Shown here in pieces: positions 1 through 9,511 of a stretch of 64,000 bases of DNA. The stretch's first letter is position 1; every line of letters starts with the position of its first letter. Made by a program: the position numbers and the translations under genes. The notes under the pieces were generated by a model. The model worked only from the letters and a program-made list of their open reading frames with translations, had not been told where the DNA came from and did not search any database. Source of the stretch: DATAES01 sp963802415 (lineage in GTDB: Bacteria; Actinomycetota; Acidimicrobiia; Acidimicrobiales; JACDCH01); assembly GCA_963802415.1 (NCBI GenBank), contig CAWDIH010000002.1:62001-126000 (forward strand). Direction: 5' to 3'.

Positions 1-10
1 GGGGGACAAC

Positions 11-1987
11 ATGCCCGACGAGCAGGCGAGCGGCGCTGCCATCGAGGACTACTTCGTCGAAGACCGCGTCTTCCCGCCGCCAGAGGACTTCAAGGAGCGC
101 AGCCTCGTCGCCAGTCCGTTCCTCTACGACGAGGCCGACGAGGACTACCAAGGCTTCTGGGCGAAGCAAGCGAGCGAGCTCGTCGACTGGTTCGAGGACT
201 GGCACACCATCTGCGAGTGGCACCTTCCGTTCGCGAAGTGGTTCGTCGGCGGCAAGCTCAACGTGTCGCACAACTGCCTCGACCGGCACGTCTCGGCCGG
301 CAAGGGCGACCAGATCGCGTACCACTGGGAAGGCGAGCCCGGCGACACCCGCACCATCACGTACGCAGAGTTGCTCGCTGAGGTGCAGCGGTTCGCCAAT
401 GTCTTGAAGTCGCTTGGCGTGCAAAAGGGCGAGCGCGTCGCCGTCTACATGCCGATGATCCCCGAGCTTCCCGTCGCGATGCTCGCCTGCGCTCGCATCG
501 GTGCGCCGCACTCGGTCGTCTTCGGCGGGTTCAGCCCGGACTCGTTGTCCGACCGGATCAACGACGCCCAGTGCAAGGTGCTCGTCACCGCGGACGGCGG
601 CTTCCGTCGCGGCGCGGCGGCGCTTCTCAAGACGAACGCCGACATCGCGCTCGCCGACACGCCTTCGATCGAGCACGTCGTCGTCGTGAAGCGCGTCGAC
701 GAAGACGTCGCAATGCAGGACGGACGCGATCACTGGTACCACGACTTGATGTCGTCACCGGACATCGACGACGAGTGCCCGCCCGAGCCCATGGATGCCG
801 AGGACTTGCTCTACCTGCTCTACACCTCGGGCACCACGGCAAAGCCCAAAGGCATCATGCACACGACGGGCGGCTATCTCACGCAAGTCGCGTTCACCCA
901 CAAGTACGTGTTCGACTTGCATCCGGACGAAGACGTGTACTGGTGCGCGGCCGACATCGGCTGGGTCACCGGTCACAGCTACATCGTGTACGGACCGCTG
1001 ACCAACGGCGCCACGTCCGTCATGTACGAAGGGACGCCGGACACTCCCGCTCGCGACCGCATCTGGTCGATCGTCGAGAAGTACGGCGTAACGATTCTCT
1101 ACACGGCACCCACGGCCATTCGCACGTACATGAAGTGGGGCACGCAAGAACCCGAGAAGCACGACCTTTCGTCGTTGCGCCTGCTCGGCAGCGTCGGTGA
1201 GCCGATCAATCCAGAAGCGTGGATCTGGTACCACACCCACATCGGAGGTGGTCGCTGTCCGGTGGTCGACACCTGGTGGCAAACGGAGACCGGCGCCATC
1301 ATGATCAGCCCTCTGCCAGGCGCGACGACGTTGAAGCCCGGGTCGGCCACGTTCGCGTTGCCGGGCATCGGTGCCGAGGTCGTCGACGACCACGGCAACC
1401 CCGTCAAGCGCGGTGGCGGCTACTTGACGCTCACTCGCCCTTGGCCTTCGATGCTTCGTGGCATCTACGGCGACCCAGAGCGGTACAAGGACACGTACTG
1501 GGCGCGCTTCGACGGTCGCTACTTCGCCGGTGACGGTTGCAAGATCGACGACGACGGCTACTTCTGGCTGCTGGGTCGCGTCGACGACGTCATGAACGTG
1601 TCGGGGCATCGCATCTCCACGACCGAGGTCGAATCCGCACTCGTCGACCACCCCAAGGTCGCTGAGTCGGCGGTCGTCGGGGCCAAGGACGACATGACGG
1701 GACAGGCGATCATGGCGTACGTCATCGTGAAGGGCGGCACGGAGACGAGCACGGAGCTCGGCGAGGAGCTGCGCCAGCACGTCGCCAAGAAGATCGGCCC
1801 GACTGCACGCCCGAAGACGCTGATCTTCACCGACGAACTGCCCAAGACCCGTTCGGGCAAGATCATGCGCCGCCTGCTCCGCGACGTCGCAGAGGGCCGG
1901 GATCTCGGCGACACGACGACGCTCGCCGATCCCGCGGTCGTCGACGAGATCAAGAAGCGCGCGGCCGAGTCGCCTAGCGAGGAGTGA
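11..1987 (+). CDS. acs: Acetyl-CoA synthetase (AMP-forming)
   Basis: Activates acetate to acetyl-CoA via acetyl-AMP in the cytoplasm. The 658-residue length fits the family. Visible motifs are the AMP-binding loop YTSGTTAKPKG near residue 270, WWQTETG near 421, the hinge/A8 region VDDVMNVSGHRIS, and the C-terminal LPKTRSGKIMRR near 610-622, whose lysine is the catalytic residue and usual acetylation site. A GGGGGA purine run directly precedes the ATG. The next gene lies 47 bp downstream with no evident terminator. Regulation is not visible because upstream sequence is outside the window. Confidence 0.96.
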   Translation: MPDEQASGAAIEDYFVEDRVFPPPEDFKERSLVASPFLYDEADEDYQGFWAKQASELVDWFEDWHTICEWHLPFAKWFVGGKLNVSHNCLDRHVSAGKGDQIAYHWEGEPGDTRTITYAELLAEVQRFANVLKSLGVQKGERVAVYMPMIPELPVAMLACARIGAPHSVVFGGFSPDSLSDRINDAQCKVLVTADGGFRRGAAALLKTNADIALADTPSIEHVVVVKRVDEDVAMQDGRDHWYHDLMSSPDIDDECPPEPMDAEDLLYLLYTSGTTAKPKGIMHTTGGYLTQVAFTHKYVFDLHPDEDVYWCAADIGWVTGHSYIVYGPLTNGATSVMYEGTPDTPARDRIWSIVEKYGVTILYTAPTAIRTYMKWGTQEPEKHDLSSLRLLGSVGEPINPEAWIWYHTHIGGGRCPVVDTWWQTETGAIMISPLPGATTLKPGSATFALPGIGAEVVDDHGNPVKRGGGYLTLTRPWPSMLRGIYGDPERYKDTYWARFDGRYFAGDGCKIDDDGYFWLLGRVDDVMNVSGHRISTTEVESALVDHPKVAESAVVGAKDDMTGQAIMAYVIVKGGTETSTELGEELRQHVAKKIGPTARPKTLIFTDELPKTRSGKIMRRLLRDVAEGRDLGDTTTLADPAVVDEIKKRAAESPSEE

Positions 1988-2034
1988 GCGAGAAGGACGG
2001 TCGGCGCACGTCGCCATGGTTACGGTAAGAGTCG

Positions 2035-2973
2035 ATGCAGACGAAGGGCACGTGCGAGTGGGTGGATCTGCTCGATCCTGACGAGGAGGAGCTGCGCCGG
2101 AGCTGGCCGACCGCGGTGCACTCCCAGGCCCTCGAGGTGCTCCTGGCCCCGCAAACGCACGCGAACGAGCAGCGTCCGAAGCTCGAGTCGCACGGCTCGT
2201 ACGTGTTCGGCGTGCTGCTTGTCCCAGTGATCGTGCACGAAGAGGACCGTGTGTACTACCAGGAGGTCGACCTGCTCCTGGCGCGCCACCTGGTCCTGTC
2301 GGTCCGCAAGACGCCACCCGACGGCAGGCCGATCGACCTGAGCGAGGTCATCGAGGCCGACCGCCGACAGTCGGCGGGGATGGTCGCCTGGGAGATCGTC
2401 GACGAAGTGGCCGAACGCTTTCTCCACATGGTCGACGACCTCCAGGAGGAGATCGACGAGCTCGAGGAGGAGATCGACGAGCTCGGGGACAACGTCGACA
2501 AGTCGTCGAGCGACAAGGTCCGCAAGCGGCTGTCAACGCTGCGTCGTGACATGCTGCGCATCCGCCGGACGCTGGCACCCACTCGCGACGCGGCGCGCGC
2601 CGTCGTCGACGGCCGGGTCGAGATCGAAGACGCCGAGGAGCTGTTCCCTCACGATGTCGAGCTCCACTTCGGATCGGCCTACGACAAGCTGCTGCGTGCG
2701 AGCGAAGGGGTGGAGGCAGCGCGCGACCTGATCGGCGGCGTCCGTGACTACTACCAGTCAAAGGTGGCCAACGACCAGAACGAGGTCGTGAAGCGACTGA
2801 CGATCGTCGCTTCGATCTTCCTCCCGCCCACCTTCATCGTCGGCGTCTACGGCCAGAACTTCCGTGTGATCCCAGAGCTGGTGTGGGGCCACGGCTACGG
2901 ATTCTCGTGGTTCCTCATCATCCTGTCCACGGTGACCCAGCTCGTCTACTTCCGTCGCAAAGGTTGGATCTGA
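2035..2973 (+). CDS. corA: CorA-family divalent cation transporter with a GQN motif
   Basis: Inner-membrane metal ion channel of the CorA/MIT family, 312 residues. A cytoplasmic N-terminal domain includes an acidic coiled-coil stretch near residues 135-160 (repeats of EEIDEL). Two transmembrane helices lie near 256-278 and 287-306, followed by a short basic tail. The pore signature, normally YGMNF, reads YGQNF at residues 272-276, so the Met of GMN is Gln. The rest of the loop (FLPPTFIVGVYG) is typical. Mg2+ is the default substrate for the family, but the altered filter leaves the ion uncertain. The ATG was chosen because the upstream frame is not coding-like. Confidence 0.9.
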   Translation: MQTKGTCEWVDLLDPDEEELRRSWPTAVHSQALEVLLAPQTHANEQRPKLESHGSYVFGVLLVPVIVHEEDRVYYQEVDLLLARHLVLSVRKTPPDGRPIDLSEVIEADRRQSAGMVAWEIVDEVAERFLHMVDDLQEEIDELEEEIDELGDNVDKSSSDKVRKRLSTLRRDMLRIRRTLAPTRDAARAVVDGRVEIEDAEELFPHDVELHFGSAYDKLLRASEGVEAARDLIGGVRDYYQSKVANDQNEVVKRLTIVASIFLPPTFIVGVYGQNFRVIPELVWGHGYGFSWFLIILSTVTQLVYFRRKGWI

Positions 2974-3059
2974 GGGGCCATCCCCCCTGAACCCGATTTT
3001 CGCCAGCGAGGGCTACCGTTTTGGACAAGCGCCCACCCGGGCGCAAAGTGAGAACGAAC

Positions 3060-3908
3060 ATGAAGAACAACGTCAAGACGGCCGCGCTGCTGGCATTGAT
3101 GGGCGCCTTGATCCTGGGCATCGGGTCGCTGTTCGGGCAGGTGGGCCTGATCATCGGGCTGGTGATCGCCCTCGCCGTCGTCGGCGGCTCCTACTGGTTC
3201 AGCGACAGCCTCGCCATCAAGGCGGCCCGCGCTGTACCGGTCACCGAGCAGGAGTATCCGCAGTACTACGCGATCGTCCGTGAGCTGGCGCAGAAGGCGG
3301 ACATGCCGATGCCGAAGCTCTACGTCAGCCCCGAGATGCAGCCCAACGCTTTCGCGACCGGCCGCAGCCCGAATCATGCCGCCGTGGCCGTCACGCAAGG
3401 CATCCTCCAAGTCCTCAGCTGGGACGAGCTGAAGGGTGTCCTCGCCCATGAGATCAGCCACGTCGGCAACCGCGACATCCTCATCAGCTCGGTCGCTGCC
3501 GCGCTTGCCCTGGTCATCACGTTCGTCGCCCGCATGGCGATGTGGGGCGCGATGTTCGGTGGAGACCGCGATCGAGACGGAGGGAACGTCATCGGCATCC
3601 TTGCCATGGCCATCCTCGCTCCGATCGCAGCGGGACTGCTGCAGATGGCATTGAGCCGCAGCCGCGAGTACGAGGCCGACCGCTCCGGCGCGAAGTTGCT
3701 CGGCGACGGCGAACCATTGGCGCAGGCGCTGGCCAAGATCGAGAGCTCGGCGAAGCAGATCCCGATGAACGTCGACCCCGCGCACGCGCAGGCGTACATC
3801 GTCAACCCGTTGACGGGACGGAAGATTCAGTTCGCCAACCTCTTCCGCACCCATCCGCCGACCGAGGACCGCATCGCCCGTCTCCGCAGCCGCGAGTGGG
3901 TCGCCTGA
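3060..3908 (+). CDS. htpX: Protease HtpX homologue (M48 zinc metalloprotease)
   Basis: Membrane-bound zinc protease for quality control of damaged membrane proteins, 282 residues. Two hydrophobic segments open the protein (about 5-50). The zinc site HEISH is at residues 130-134, two further hydrophobic segments follow (about 145-200), and REYEAD supplies the third ligand near residue 205. A TTG 39 bp upstream (3021) is in frame and would add 13 residues. I prefer the ATG at 3060 because MKNNVKT is the usual HtpX start. A strong hairpin follows the stop. Confidence 0.93.
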   Translation: MKNNVKTAALLALMGALILGIGSLFGQVGLIIGLVIALAVVGGSYWFSDSLAIKAARAVPVTEQEYPQYYAIVRELAQKADMPMPKLYVSPEMQPNAFATGRSPNHAAVAVTQGILQVLSWDELKGVLAHEISHVGNRDILISSVAAALALVITFVARMAMWGAMFGGDRDRDGGNVIGILAMAILAPIAAGLLQMALSRSREYEADRSGAKLLGDGEPLAQALAKIESSAKQIPMNVDPAHAQAYIVNPLTGRKIQFANLFRTHPPTEDRIARLRSREWVA

Positions 3909-3913
3909 AAGCT

Positions 3914-3969
3914 CGAACGGAAAGGCAGAGCCTTTCCGTTCGGTTCTGAGGTGCCGTCCTTCGGACGGC
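3914..3969. terminator. Two consecutive hairpins after htpX
   Basis: The first hairpin is a perfect 13-bp stem (3914-3926 with 3930-3942, AGA loop). The second is a 7-bp stem with GCCGTCC and GGACGGC arms at 3953-3959 and 3963-3969, which also reads as a UUCG-type tetraloop. No T-run follows, as is common in high-GC actinobacteria. Together with the next hairpin it separates convergent htpX and yajQ. Confidence 0.7.
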
Positions 3970-3982
3970 GCTGACAACACTC

Positions 3983-4014
3983 GCTGGTCGACCGAACAAG
4001 TCGGATCGACCAGC
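3983..4014. terminator. Inverted repeat at the 3' end of yajQ
   Basis: Arms GCTGGTCGA (3983-3991) and TCGACCAGC (4006-4014) pair perfectly, with a CCGA/TCGG inner pairing. It lies immediately beyond the yajQ stop on the minus strand and can serve transcripts from either side. Confidence 0.6.
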
Positions 4015-4016
4015 AG

Positions 4017-4505
4017 TCAGTCCCGGAAGTTGGTGAACTGCAGGGGGATCCCGAAGTCGTGTTCTTTCAAGGCGGCGATGACCGTTTGGAGATCGTCACG
4101 CTTCTTGCCCGTGACCCGGACCTGCTCGCCTTGCGTCTGTGACTGGATGCCCTTCGGGGCGGACTCCTTGATCTTCTTGTTGACCTCGCGGGCCTTCTCG
4201 CTCGAGATGCCGGCCACGATCTTGGCGGTCTGCCGGGCGGTTCCCCCCGAGGCCTCTTCCACCTTCCCGAAGTCGATCGCCTTGAGGGACACGTTCCGGC
4301 GCACCAGCTTCTCCTCGAGCACCTGACGCACCGCCTTCAGCCGGTCGTCCGTCGACGACTTCAGGCGGATCTCCCCGCTTCCCAGCTCGACCTGCGAGTC
4401 AGTACCCTTGAAGTCGAATCGTGTGTGCAGCTCGCGGCCGGCCTGGTCGACCGCGTTGCGTACTTCTTGCAGGTCCACCTCGGAGACGACGTCAAAACTC
4501 GGCAT
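4017..4505 (-). CDS. yajQ: YajQ family protein (UPF0234/DUF520)
   Basis: Nucleotide-binding protein of the YajQ family, 162 residues, the usual length. It starts with the family hallmark MPSFDVVSEVDLQEV and keeps ELHTRFDFKGT and the C-terminal FGIPLQFTNFRD. Relatives bind cyclic di-GMP or tRNA and affect virulence and stress genes in other bacteria; the role here is not known. It is convergent with htpX and divergent from tRNA-Tyr, with 41 bp between its start and the tRNA. Confidence 0.93.
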   Translation of the reverse strand: MPSFDVVSEVDLQEVRNAVDQAGRELHTRFDFKGTDSQVELGSGEIRLKSSTDDRLKAVRQVLEEKLVRRNVSLKAIDFGKVEEASGGTARQTAKIVAGISSEKAREVNKKIKESAPKGIQSQTQGEQVRVTGKKRDDLQTVIAALKEHDFGIPLQFTNFRD

Positions 4506-4546
4506 AGGAGGACCCTACGCGCCGGCAGCTATCCTCCACGCTTCCT

Positions 4547-4627
4547 GGGTCGGTGCCCGAGTGGACAAAGGGAACTGGCTGTAAACCAGTCGCTTCGGCT
4601 ACGGAGGTTCGAATCCTTCCCGGCCCA
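4547..4627 (+). tRNA. tRNA-Tyr (anticodon GTA)
   Basis: An 81-nt class II tRNA. Acceptor arms GGGTCGG and CCGGCCC pair with one G-T, and the discriminator is A. The anticodon loop CTGTAAA reads GTA, a long variable arm follows, and the T-loop is TTCGAAT. CCA is not encoded. A TATCCT hexamer at 4530-4535 is a likely -10 element and matches the one before tRNA-Thr at 9480. Confidence 0.95.
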
Positions 4628-4638
4628 CCCCACACGTC

Positions 4639-7187
4639 ATGAACCCCTCTGATCGATCTGCGGCGAAGATCGTTCCGAAGCTGGCGACGATCGACGTCGC
4701 CGCCGCGACCCGCGTTGTCATCGCGGGCGACCTGCATCTGACTCCCCGACCGACCGGTGACTCGCTCGCCGTCGCTTCCGAGCTGGCCGCGGCGCTCGAT
4801 GCATGGATCGGTCCGGGACTCGTCGTGCTCAATGGCAACGCGTTCGACTCCACCGGCGACGCCCGGCACGACGCCGTTCGCATCCTCGACGCGCACCCCC
4901 GACTCGCATCGGCCCTCGAGCGGTTCGTCGCCGGAGAGGGAGGGCACATGGTGATCCTCGCGGGGACCAGCGACCACGACCTCGCCGCTCCCGGGAGCAA
5001 AGGCGCGGCCGGGCTGCGGGCGAAGTACGGCGCGGACATCGCGCTGGCCGCCGAGCTGCGGATCGCCACCGGCGTTGGTGAGCGGATCGTGCGAGTCGAG
5101 CACGGCAACCGGTTCGGAAGCGATGACGACGGCAACGACGACGCCCGGTCGGAGGCCGAACGACTCATCGGTGACGGGCACGCCGGACTCGTGACGGGTT
5201 CGACCCGCAAGCCCGAGCTCACTTGGCTCGGCAATGGCTTCTATGCGAACAACGGGAGCGGCGGCGTCGTCGTCCGCCCGCAAGCACGCCGATGGGGACT
5301 GCCGACGGTCCTGGTGGAGGAGCGCCAGCTGTCCTGGGTCGAGCTCGAAGCGGGCGCCGATCTCCACGCCCGGCTCCTGTACTCGCGCGTGGACATCTCC
5401 AACCCGTCGCTGAGTCAGCGCATCGCCTTGCGCCCGAGTCCCGAACCAGTGCCGAAGCCGGCAGTGGTGTCTACGTTCCCCGGAGGCAACGACTGGCCCA
5501 CGCCGGTCTACGCGGACCTCGGCCGGCGCCGAACCCGCCGACAGGCGGGCGCCATCCTGGCCATCGCCGGTGTCTTGAACCTTCTGTCGGCAATCACGCC
5601 GCCCCTCAGCAGCCGCCTCGACGTCATCCGCGACCTCGTGCCCATCGCCGTGCCCGAGACCGCATCTGCCCTCGTCGCCGCCGCCGGGATCGCGCTCCTC
5701 GTGTTGAGCTGGGGCGTACGACGCGGCCAGCGGCACGCGTGGATGCTCGCTGTGGGCATCACCGCACTCTCCGCCATCCTTCACATCGTCAAGGGTCTCG
5801 ACGTCGAGGAAGCCGCGGCTGCCTTCGCAGTGCTCGCCTTTCTCATCGTCAAGCGAGGAGCGTTCACCGCGGGTGCCGACGCGCCTCGATCAGTCGGGCG
5901 TTCGCAACGCTCGCGGGCGGCGCGCTGATCGCCATCCTCACCGGCACGGCAACCGTGATCTGGTTGGGCCGGCGCACCCACCTGTCGTTCGGTCAAGCCA
6001 TGACTGCAGTCGCGGAGCGGCTCGTGGGCGACCGGGACATCGCCATCCCCGGCGGTCGAGGACGTTTCCTCACCCCGACCCTCGGCGCAGTCGGACTCAC
6101 GCTCGTTGCCGTCGCCGCCTGGCTCGTGTTCCGCCCAGTCGTGGCGCGGTACAACACGCCGCACGAGCGCGCGCGGGCCCGCCAACTCGTGCGGCGGTAC
6201 GGCGGCGACACGTTGTCGTACTTCGCCCTACGCGATGACAAACAGCACTGGTTCTGGAAGGACACTCTCGTCGCCTTTGCGGTGCACAACGGTGTCTGCC
6301 TCGTGTCGCCCGACCCAATCGGTCCCGTGTGCGAGCGCGCCGCGGCGTGGCAAGCGTTTCGCGAGTTCGCCGACGGAAACGGCTGGCCGGTCGCGGTGAT
6401 GGGTGCTGCCGAGACGTGGCTGCCGACCTATCGCGCCAGCGGGATGAGGGACCTCTACGTCGGAGACGAGGCCATCGTCGACGTCCGTCGGTTCAATCTC
6501 GAGGGCGGACGGATGAAAGGACTGCGCCAGGCCGTCAACCGCATCGCGAAGTACGGCTACCGCATCGAGTTCCACGATCCGTCGCGCCTCGACCCTGCGC
6601 TCGAGCGCGAGTTGCGCATGCTCATGACTGAGAGCCGGCGCGGCGAGGTCGAGCGCGGCTTCTCCATGACCTTGGGCCGAATGTTCTCTCGCGATGACGA
6701 AGGCCTGTTGCTCGCAGTGTGCCTCGCGCCGTCCGGTGAAGCCGCCGCGTTCTGCCAGTTCGTCCCGGCGCCGGACATCGACGGCTACTCGCTCGATCTC
6801 ATGCGCCGCTCCGAAGCCGAGAAGCACTGGAACGGGCTGCTCGACTTTGTGGTCGTGCGCACGATCGAACATCTCGGCGCACACGGCATGCGGGGCCTCG
6901 GCCTCAACTTCGCGGTGATGCGCTCTGTGCTCGCCGACGAAGGCGGGGCCCGCGTCGGCCACCGCATCGAACGGCGCATGCTCGGCTGGCTGAGCGAGTC
7001 GATGCAGATCGAGTCGTTGTGGAAGTACAACGCGAAGTTCGATCCCGACTGGTGCCCGCGCTACGCGGTGTACGACGCGCCGGAGAACTTCCTCAGCTCC
7101 GCGGTGGCCGTGGCGAAGGCGGAGTCCTTCTGGGAGTTGCCGTTGGTCGGGCGCTTCCTTGCTCCGGACGCACCGTTTGGCGCAGCG
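4639..7187 (+). CDS. Phosphoesterase-like / membrane / phosphatidylglycerol lysyltransferase (DUF2156) fusion, one frameshift
   Basis: Reads as one protein of about 850 residues if one lost base near 5880 is restored. The N-terminus (about 25-190) resembles a calcineurin-type phosphoesterase: GDLHL, LNGNAFD, AGTSDHD and VEHGN sit where D-x-H, GD-x-x-D, GNHD and GH motifs normally occur, with several metal ligands altered. A multi-helix membrane region (about 295-420) and an aminoacyl-transferase-like LPG synthase C domain (about 500-830, with RMKGLRQAVNRI and GLGLNFAVMRS) follow. MprF/LysX relatives add lysine to phosphatidylglycerol. In frame 3 no stop appears until 7365-7367, inside the convergent gene, so the native stop may also be lost; the end given is approximate. 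Domain fusion versus two abutting genes is not settled. Confidence 0.65.
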
Positions 7188-7673
7188 TCACAACAAGGCC
7201 TGCATCACGACCACGTCCAACCATCGCCCGAACTTCCGCCCGATCTCGCGCTCCGTCCCGACGAGCTCGAAACCGGCGGCGCGGTGCAGCGCCATCGACG
7301 CCTCGTGGCCACCGACGATCCGAGCCATGACCGCATGGAAGCCGTGCGCAGTCGCGAGCCGAAGTAGCTCCTCGAGCAGCACCTTGCCGATTCCCTGACC
7401 CTGGCGATCGCGTCGCACGTACACGGAGTCCTCGACGCTGGTGCTGTAGGCCGGGCGATCGCGATACGGGGACAGGGAACCGAAGCCGACGACCTCGCCG
7501 CCGTCCGCGGCGACGAGCACCGCATGCGCGCCGGATCGGGCAGACAGCCACTCGCGTTGCTGCGCAACAGAACGGGGCACGAGGTCGAACGTCACCGTCG
7601 ACTCGACGACCTCGGCGTTGTAGATGGCGCGTATCGCCTCGTTGTCGTCGAGCGTCGCCAGCCGGATTTCCAT
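7188..7673 (-). CDS. GNAT N-acetyltransferase, phosphinothricin/methionine-sulfone type
   Basis: Cytoplasmic acetyl-CoA-dependent N-acyltransferase of 161 residues. MEIRLATLDDNEAIRAIYN and VVESTVTFD are typical of the Pat/YncA branch, RQGQGIGKVLLEELL is the acetyl-CoA pyrophosphate loop, and FELVGTEREIGRKFGRW is the characteristic C-terminal strand. It begins directly after the stop of the upstream D-aminoacylase-type gene (stop at 7674-7676, start at 7673), so the two are one transcription unit. Members acetylate free amino groups of small amino-acid analogues; the actual substrate is unknown. Confidence 0.9.
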   Translation of the reverse strand: MEIRLATLDDNEAIRAIYNAEVVESTVTFDLVPRSVAQQREWLSARSGAHAVLVAADGGEVVGFGSLSPYRDRPAYSTSVEDSVYVRRDRQGQGIGKVLLEELLRLATAHGFHAVMARIVGGHEASMALHRAAGFELVGTEREIGRKFGRWLDVVVMQALL

Positions 7674-9368
7674 CTAGCGGAAACGCACGAGGCGCCCCGG
7701 CCGCGCGCCCGTTGCCTCACCTTCCTCGAACGTGACTTCCCCGGCCACGACCGTCGCGCGATAGCCGTCGACGCGCTGGATGAGCCGGCGGCCACCTGCC
7801 GGCAGGTCGTTGACCATCTCGGGCGGGTGGAGTCGCATGGCCTCGAGGTCGATCAGGTTGAGGTCGGCTCGCTTGCCCGGCTCGATGGTGCCGCGGTCGT
7901 CGAAGCCGTAGACGGAGGCGGGACGCGCCGTCTGCAGGTGCACGACCTGCTCGAGCGGCAGACGTTGGCCGCGGTGGCGGTCGCGGGCCCAATGGGTCAG
8001 CAGATACGTCGTCATGCTCGCGTCGCAGATCAGCCCGCAGTGCGCGCCGCCGTCACCGAGGCCGAGCACGGTCCGCGGGTGGGTCATCATCTCGCGCAAG
8101 GCCTCATGGTCGCCGTCTGCGTAGCTGGCCAGCGGCGCGAACAGCAGAGCGGTGCCGTCACGTTCGAGCATCCAATCGAGCATGACTTCCTGCGGCCGCC
8201 GACCTTCGTGCGCGGCAACCGCGGCCGCGCTGCTCTCCGGCGGCGGCTCGTAGTCCGGCGGGTCGCCGAGCGGGAAGAACTGTCCCCATCTCGACATGAG
8301 CGCGATGGCGATCACGCTCGTCGTGCCCGGTTCCTCGGTCAGCAGAGCGGACCGCACCTCGGGTTGGCGCAACCTCTCGACCCGCTCCGCCAGCGGCAGG
8401 TGCACGATCGAGCGGTAAGTCGGATGGGTGATGAACGGGTGCAGCGACGATTGCAGCCCGAAGAGCATGCCGGTCGGTCGCGACGACACTTGAGGCACGA
8501 CGTGAAGCCCCTCGGCCGCGAGCCGTTCTGCATGGCGGAGCGCGTCGCGGTACTCGGCGGCACCCGGACGGGCCTGCGCCAAGGCGTACGTGACGGTCGC
8601 GCCGGTGCGTCGAGCGAGGTCTGCCATCCACGTCCGCTCAGGTTCTGTGCTGACGGTGTCGGACACCATCTGGAACACCCCGTGGCCGGCCGCTCCCAGG
8701 GCGCCACCGATGGCGACCAGCTCGTCGGCGGGAGCAGCGGTACCGGGCACGTAGCCGTGCCTCGAGCGGTGCAACACGGTGCGCGACGTGCTGAAGCCGG
8801 CGGCGCCCGCACGCATGGCGCGCTCGACCACGCCTGCCATCTGCGCGATCTCATCGTGTGTGGCGTCGTCGTGGGCACGCTCGCCCATGACGTACGCGCG
8901 GACCGCGCAATGCGGGACCTGCGCGGCGACGTCCATCACCGTGCGTTTCGTGTCGAGCGAGTCGAGGTACTGCTCGAACGTCTCCCAGCCCCAGTCGATG
9001 CCCTCGTGCAGCGCGGTGCCCGGGATGTCCTCGACGCTCTCCATCAACTCGACCAGGAAGTCCTCCTTGCCCGGCCGCACCGGCGCGAAGCCGACACCAC
9101 AGTTGCCCATGACGACCGTGGTGACGCCGTGCCAGCTCGACGGCGTGAGCTCGGGATCCCAGCTCACCTGGCCGTCGTAGTGGGTGTGGATGTCGACCCA
9201 GCCCGGGGCGAGCACCAACCCGTCCCCGTCGAGCTCACGTCGACCGCGGCCGTCGACGGCACCGACCTCGGAGATCTCGCGGCCGTCCGCGGCCACGTCG
9301 CCCACGAAGGTCGGACGACGACCGGTCCCGTCCGCAATCGTGGCTGCTCGAATGACGAGGTCGTGCAT
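7674..9368 (-). CDS. N-acyl-D-amino-acid deacylase family amidohydrolase
   Basis: A 564-residue metal-dependent amidohydrolase of the D-aminoacylase group. The N-terminal composite beta-sandwich starts MHDLVIRAATIADGTGRRP. WVDIHTHYDGQ carries the H-x-H metal ligands near residue 60, VMGNCGVG is a family marker, and LGLGDGGAH holds the late catalytic Asp. IEPGKRADLNLID closes the sandwich. The ATG at 9368 has an AAGGGGG ribosome site just upstream, so the longer open frame upstream is discounted. It is co-transcribed with the GNAT gene. Substrate could be an N-acyl-D-amino acid or a related N-acyl or dihydropyrimidine compound. Confidence 0.88.
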   Translation of the reverse strand: MHDLVIRAATIADGTGRRPTFVGDVAADGREISEVGAVDGRGRRELDGDGLVLAPGWVDIHTHYDGQVSWDPELTPSSWHGVTTVVMGNCGVGFAPVRPGKEDFLVELMESVEDIPGTALHEGIDWGWETFEQYLDSLDTKRTVMDVAAQVPHCAVRAYVMGERAHDDATHDEIAQMAGVVERAMRAGAAGFSTSRTVLHRSRHGYVPGTAAPADELVAIGGALGAAGHGVFQMVSDTVSTEPERTWMADLARRTGATVTYALAQARPGAAEYRDALRHAERLAAEGLHVVPQVSSRPTGMLFGLQSSLHPFITHPTYRSIVHLPLAERVERLRQPEVRSALLTEEPGTTSVIAIALMSRWGQFFPLGDPPDYEPPPESSAAAVAAHEGRRPQEVMLDWMLERDGTALLFAPLASYADGDHEALREMMTHPRTVLGLGDGGAHCGLICDASMTTYLLTHWARDRHRGQRLPLEQVVHLQTARPASVYGFDDRGTIEPGKRADLNLIDLEAMRLHPPEMVNDLPAGGRRLIQRVDGYRATVVAGEVTFEEGEATGARPGRLVRFR

Positions 9369-9456
9369 CCGTCCCCCTTGCTGCGTTGCCGGCTCGACGA
9401 AGACACAAGTGTGTGCGCTCAGGTGGCAAAACTCCAGCGGGCGGGCCGATCGGCCG

Positions 9457-9485
9457 TTGGGGGTGCAGAGGCAGAGGGCTATCCT
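9457..9485 (+). promoter_or_regulatory. Promoter for tRNA-Thr/tRNA-Met/tuf
   Basis: TTGGGG at 9457-9462 and TATCCT at 9480-9485 are 17 bp apart, placing the start a few bases before tRNA-Thr at 9512. The TATCCTCCAC string is shared with the region before tRNA-Tyr (4530). Confidence 0.7.
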
Positions 9486-9511
9486 CCACAGGCTTGCAGC
9501 CTGGACAACCC

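Noticed and set aside
2015..2037. Alternative corA start at the upstream ATG
   Set aside because: Out of frame with the transporter; its frame shows no family sequence.
755..2317. Minus-strand frame opposite acs and corA
   Set aside because: Spans two real genes and their spacer on the other strand; no recognisable domains.
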